A DNA stretch of 5,293 nt, taken from Eubacteriales bacterium (lineage in GTDB: Bacteria; Bacillota; Clostridia; Christensenellales; CAG-138). A program made the position numbers and the translations under genes. The notes beneath the pieces are model-generated. The model was not told the origin of the DNA. It did not search any database and saw only the letters and a program-made list of their open reading frames with translations. Within the stretch, counting starts at the first letter, position 1; the number at the start of each line of letters is the position of its first letter. The stretch is taken from NCBI GenBank assembly GCA_028701165.1, contig JAQVRG010000123.1:1-5293 (forward strand), read 5' to 3'. Of the stretch, positions 3,732-5,293 are shown one piece after another.

Positions 3732-5293
3732 TTACTTATTTTCCGCATCCGCACGGATCGCCGCCTGCGCGGCTGCAAGGCGCGCAATGGGTACGCGGAA
3801 GGGGGAGCAGGAAACGTAGTTCAAGCCGATCTTATTGCAGAATTCCACAGTAGAGGGGTCGCCGCCCTGTTCGCCGCAGATACCCAGCTTGATATCGGGG
3901 CGGGTCTCGCGGCCAAGCTTCACAGCCATCTCTACCAAGCGGCCTACGCCTTGAATGTCGAGCTTAGCAAAGGGATCGAATTCGTAAATCTTTTTATTGT
4001 AGTTCGAATCCAAGAACTTGCCCGCGTCGTCACGGCTAAAGCCAAAGGTCATCTGGGAAAGGTCATTGGTGCCAAAGGAGAAGAACTGCGCCTCCTCAGC
4101 CAACGCGTCCGCCGTAAGCGCCGCGCGCGGAATCTCGATCATGGTGCCTACCAGATACGGGATCTCCATATCGTTTTCATCCATGACCACACGCGCGGTA
4201 CGGTCAACGATGGTCTTGACGTAATGGAGCTCCTTCTCCTCGCCGACCAGCGGGATCATGATCTCGGGCGTAACGGTGCGGCCGGTCTGACGGCTGACGT
4301 TGATCGCCGCTTCGATGACCGCGCGGGTCTGCATTTCCGCGATCTCCGGGTAGGTGATCGCCAAACGGCAGCCGCGGTGACCCATCATGGGATTGAACTC
4401 GTGCAGGCTTTCAATGGTCTGCTGCACTTCCTCCACGGGCATGTGCATACGCCTTGCCAAGTCCGCGATCTCCTCAAGCTTCGTGGGAAGGAACTCATGC
4501 AGCGGGGGATCGAGGAAACGGATGGTGACGGGGTTCTCGCCCATCTCCATGTAAATACCCTCAAAATCGCTGCGCTGCATAGGCAAAAGCTTATTAAGCG
4601 CATCGCGGCGCGCCTGCACGCTCTTTGCTACGATCATCTCGCGCATAGCGGGAATACGATCCTCTTGGAAGAACATATGCTCGGTACGGCAAAGGCCGAT
4701 GCCCTCCGCACCAAAGCGCACGGCAATGGCGGTATCGTGCGGGTTATCGGCGTTGGTGCGCACACGGAGCTTCCGGTACTGGTCGGCCCAGCCCATCAAG
4801 CGGCCAAAATCGCCGCCGATCGAAGCTTCCACCGTGGGCAGCTTGCCGTCGTAGATAAGGCCTGTGGAACCGTCAAGCGAGATGTGATCCTTTTCGTGAT
4901 AGATCTTACCCGCGATGGAGCAGACCTTGTTGACCTCATCCACCTGCAGCTCGTTGCAGCCGGCGACGCAGCAGGTACCCATGCCGCGCGCGACCACAGC
5001 CGCGTGGGATGTCATGCCGCCGCGCGCGGTGAGCACGCCCTCGGCAATGTTCATGCCCTCGATATCCTCGGCGCTGGTCTCTTGGCGAATCAATACGACC
5101 TTATGACCGCGGCGCGACTGCGTCTGCGCAGCCTCGGTGCTAAACACCACGCGCCCTGCGGCGGCGCCGGGCGACGCGGCGATGCCCTTGCCGACCACCG
5201 CGGACTTCTTGAGGACGTCGGGATCAAACTGCGGGTGCAGCAACGCGTCAAGCTGCTTGGGATCGATCATCATGACGGCTTCTTTTTCGCTGA
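3732..5293 (-). CDS. ppdK: Pyruvate,phosphate dikinase, C-terminal part (partial, cut by right edge)
   Basis: PPDK interconverts pyruvate + ATP + phosphate with PEP + AMP + pyrophosphate in the cytoplasm, and serves glycolysis or PEP synthesis in anaerobes. The window holds 519 codons; the N-terminal ATP-grasp domain is off the right edge and the frame is open to the last base. Numbering from the Met at 5273, the swivelling phosphohistidine domain carries GGMTSHAA with catalytic His90 and the adjacent regulatory-type Thr88. The PEP/pyruvate barrel follows, with Arg196 (GIGLCRTEH), Arg252 (IRFLDPPLHE), Glu380 (GTMIEIPRA), Asn403 (FGTNDLSQ) and Cys466 (GICGEQGG). Adding 365 gives the classical Clostridium symbiosum residues H455, R561, R617, E745, N768 and C831, so spacing is conserved without indels and the active site is complete. 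The predicted full length of about 878 aa matches the family. The Met at 5273 is internal, because the upstream codons (Ser-Glu-Lys-Glu-Ala-Val) continue the frame. It ends with TAA before a palindrome and a terminator. Confidence 0.97.
   Translation of the reverse strand, partial: SEKEAVMMIDPKQLDALLHPQFDPDVLKKSAVVGKGIAASPGAAAGRVVFSTEAAQTQSRRGHKVVLIRQETSAEDIEGMNIAEGVLTARGGMTSHAAVVARGMGTCCVAGCNELQVDEVNKVCSIAGKIYHEKDHISLDGSTGLIYDGKLPTVEASIGGDFGRLMGWADQYRKLRVRTNADNPHDTAIAVRFGAEGIGLCRTEHMFFQEDRIPAMREMIVAKSVQARRDALNKLLPMQRSDFEGIYMEMGENPVTIRFLDPPLHEFLPTKLEEIADLARRMHMPVEEVQQTIESLHEFNPMMGHRGCRLAITYPEIAEMQTRAVIEAAINVSRQTGRTVTPEIMIPLVGEEKELHYVKTIVDRTARVVMDENDMEIPYLVGTMIEIPRAALTADALAEEAQFFSFGTNDLSQMTFGFSRDDAGKFLDSNYNKKIYEFDPFAKLDIQGVGRLVEMAVKLGRETRPDIKLGICGEQGGDPSTVEFCNKIGLNYVSCSPFRVPIARLAAAQAAIRADAENK

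Noticed and set aside
1..5293. CRISPR array, tRNA/rRNA genes, insertion sequence or att site
   Set aside because: I saw no regularly spaced repeats, cloverleaf-like sequences, transposase motifs or terminal inverted repeats. Intergenic regions are all under 180 bp.

Overview
This window reads as a piece of chromosome from a low-to-mid-GC Gram-positive anaerobe, most likely a Clostridia-type Bacillota. The basis is strong AGGAGG-type ribosome binding sites, TTGACA/TATAAT-type promoters, U-tailed terminators, a YjdF (DUF2992) protein and a pyruvate,phosphate dikinase of the clostridial type. All supported genes are on the minus strand, so transcription runs from right to left. The taxonomic call is inference from gene content; no rRNA or other marker is present.

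In transcription order: (1) 5293-3732 is the C-terminal three-fifths of pyruvate,phosphate dikinase (ppdK), cut by the right edge of the window. It is followed by a striking perfect palindrome (3693-3720) and then a classic intrinsic terminator (3655-3685). (2) A promoter at 3618-3646 starts a tight three-gene ABC exporter operon: ATPase (3569-2721), permease A (2724-2041) and permease B (2044-1328). Each junction overlaps by 4 bp as ATGA. (3) A separate promoter (1277-1304) drives a structured leader of about 115 nt, positioned and folded like a yjdF-family riboswitch, in front of yjdF (1155-736). The yjdF stop codon sits in the loop of a terminator-like hairpin. (4) After a 95-bp gap comes a RimJ/RimL-type GNAT acetyltransferase (640-134). 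(5) The first 133 bases hold a promoter, a possible operator, a ribosome binding site and the first three codons of another minus-strand gene that runs off the left edge.

The most interesting part is the leader of yjdF. A 7-bp closing stem, a UUCG-capped hairpin, a GC hairpin with a competing long-range pairing, and a perfect 7-base anti-Shine-Dalgarno are all visible, which suggests control of translation. YjdF riboswitches are known to respond to azaaromatic compounds. Here the gene lies directly downstream of an efflux-type ABC transporter and upstream of an acetyltransferase, which suggests a small-molecule detoxification neighbourhood. That link is inference. ppdK is central carbon metabolism (pyruvate/PEP interconversion) and is separated from the rest by its own terminator.
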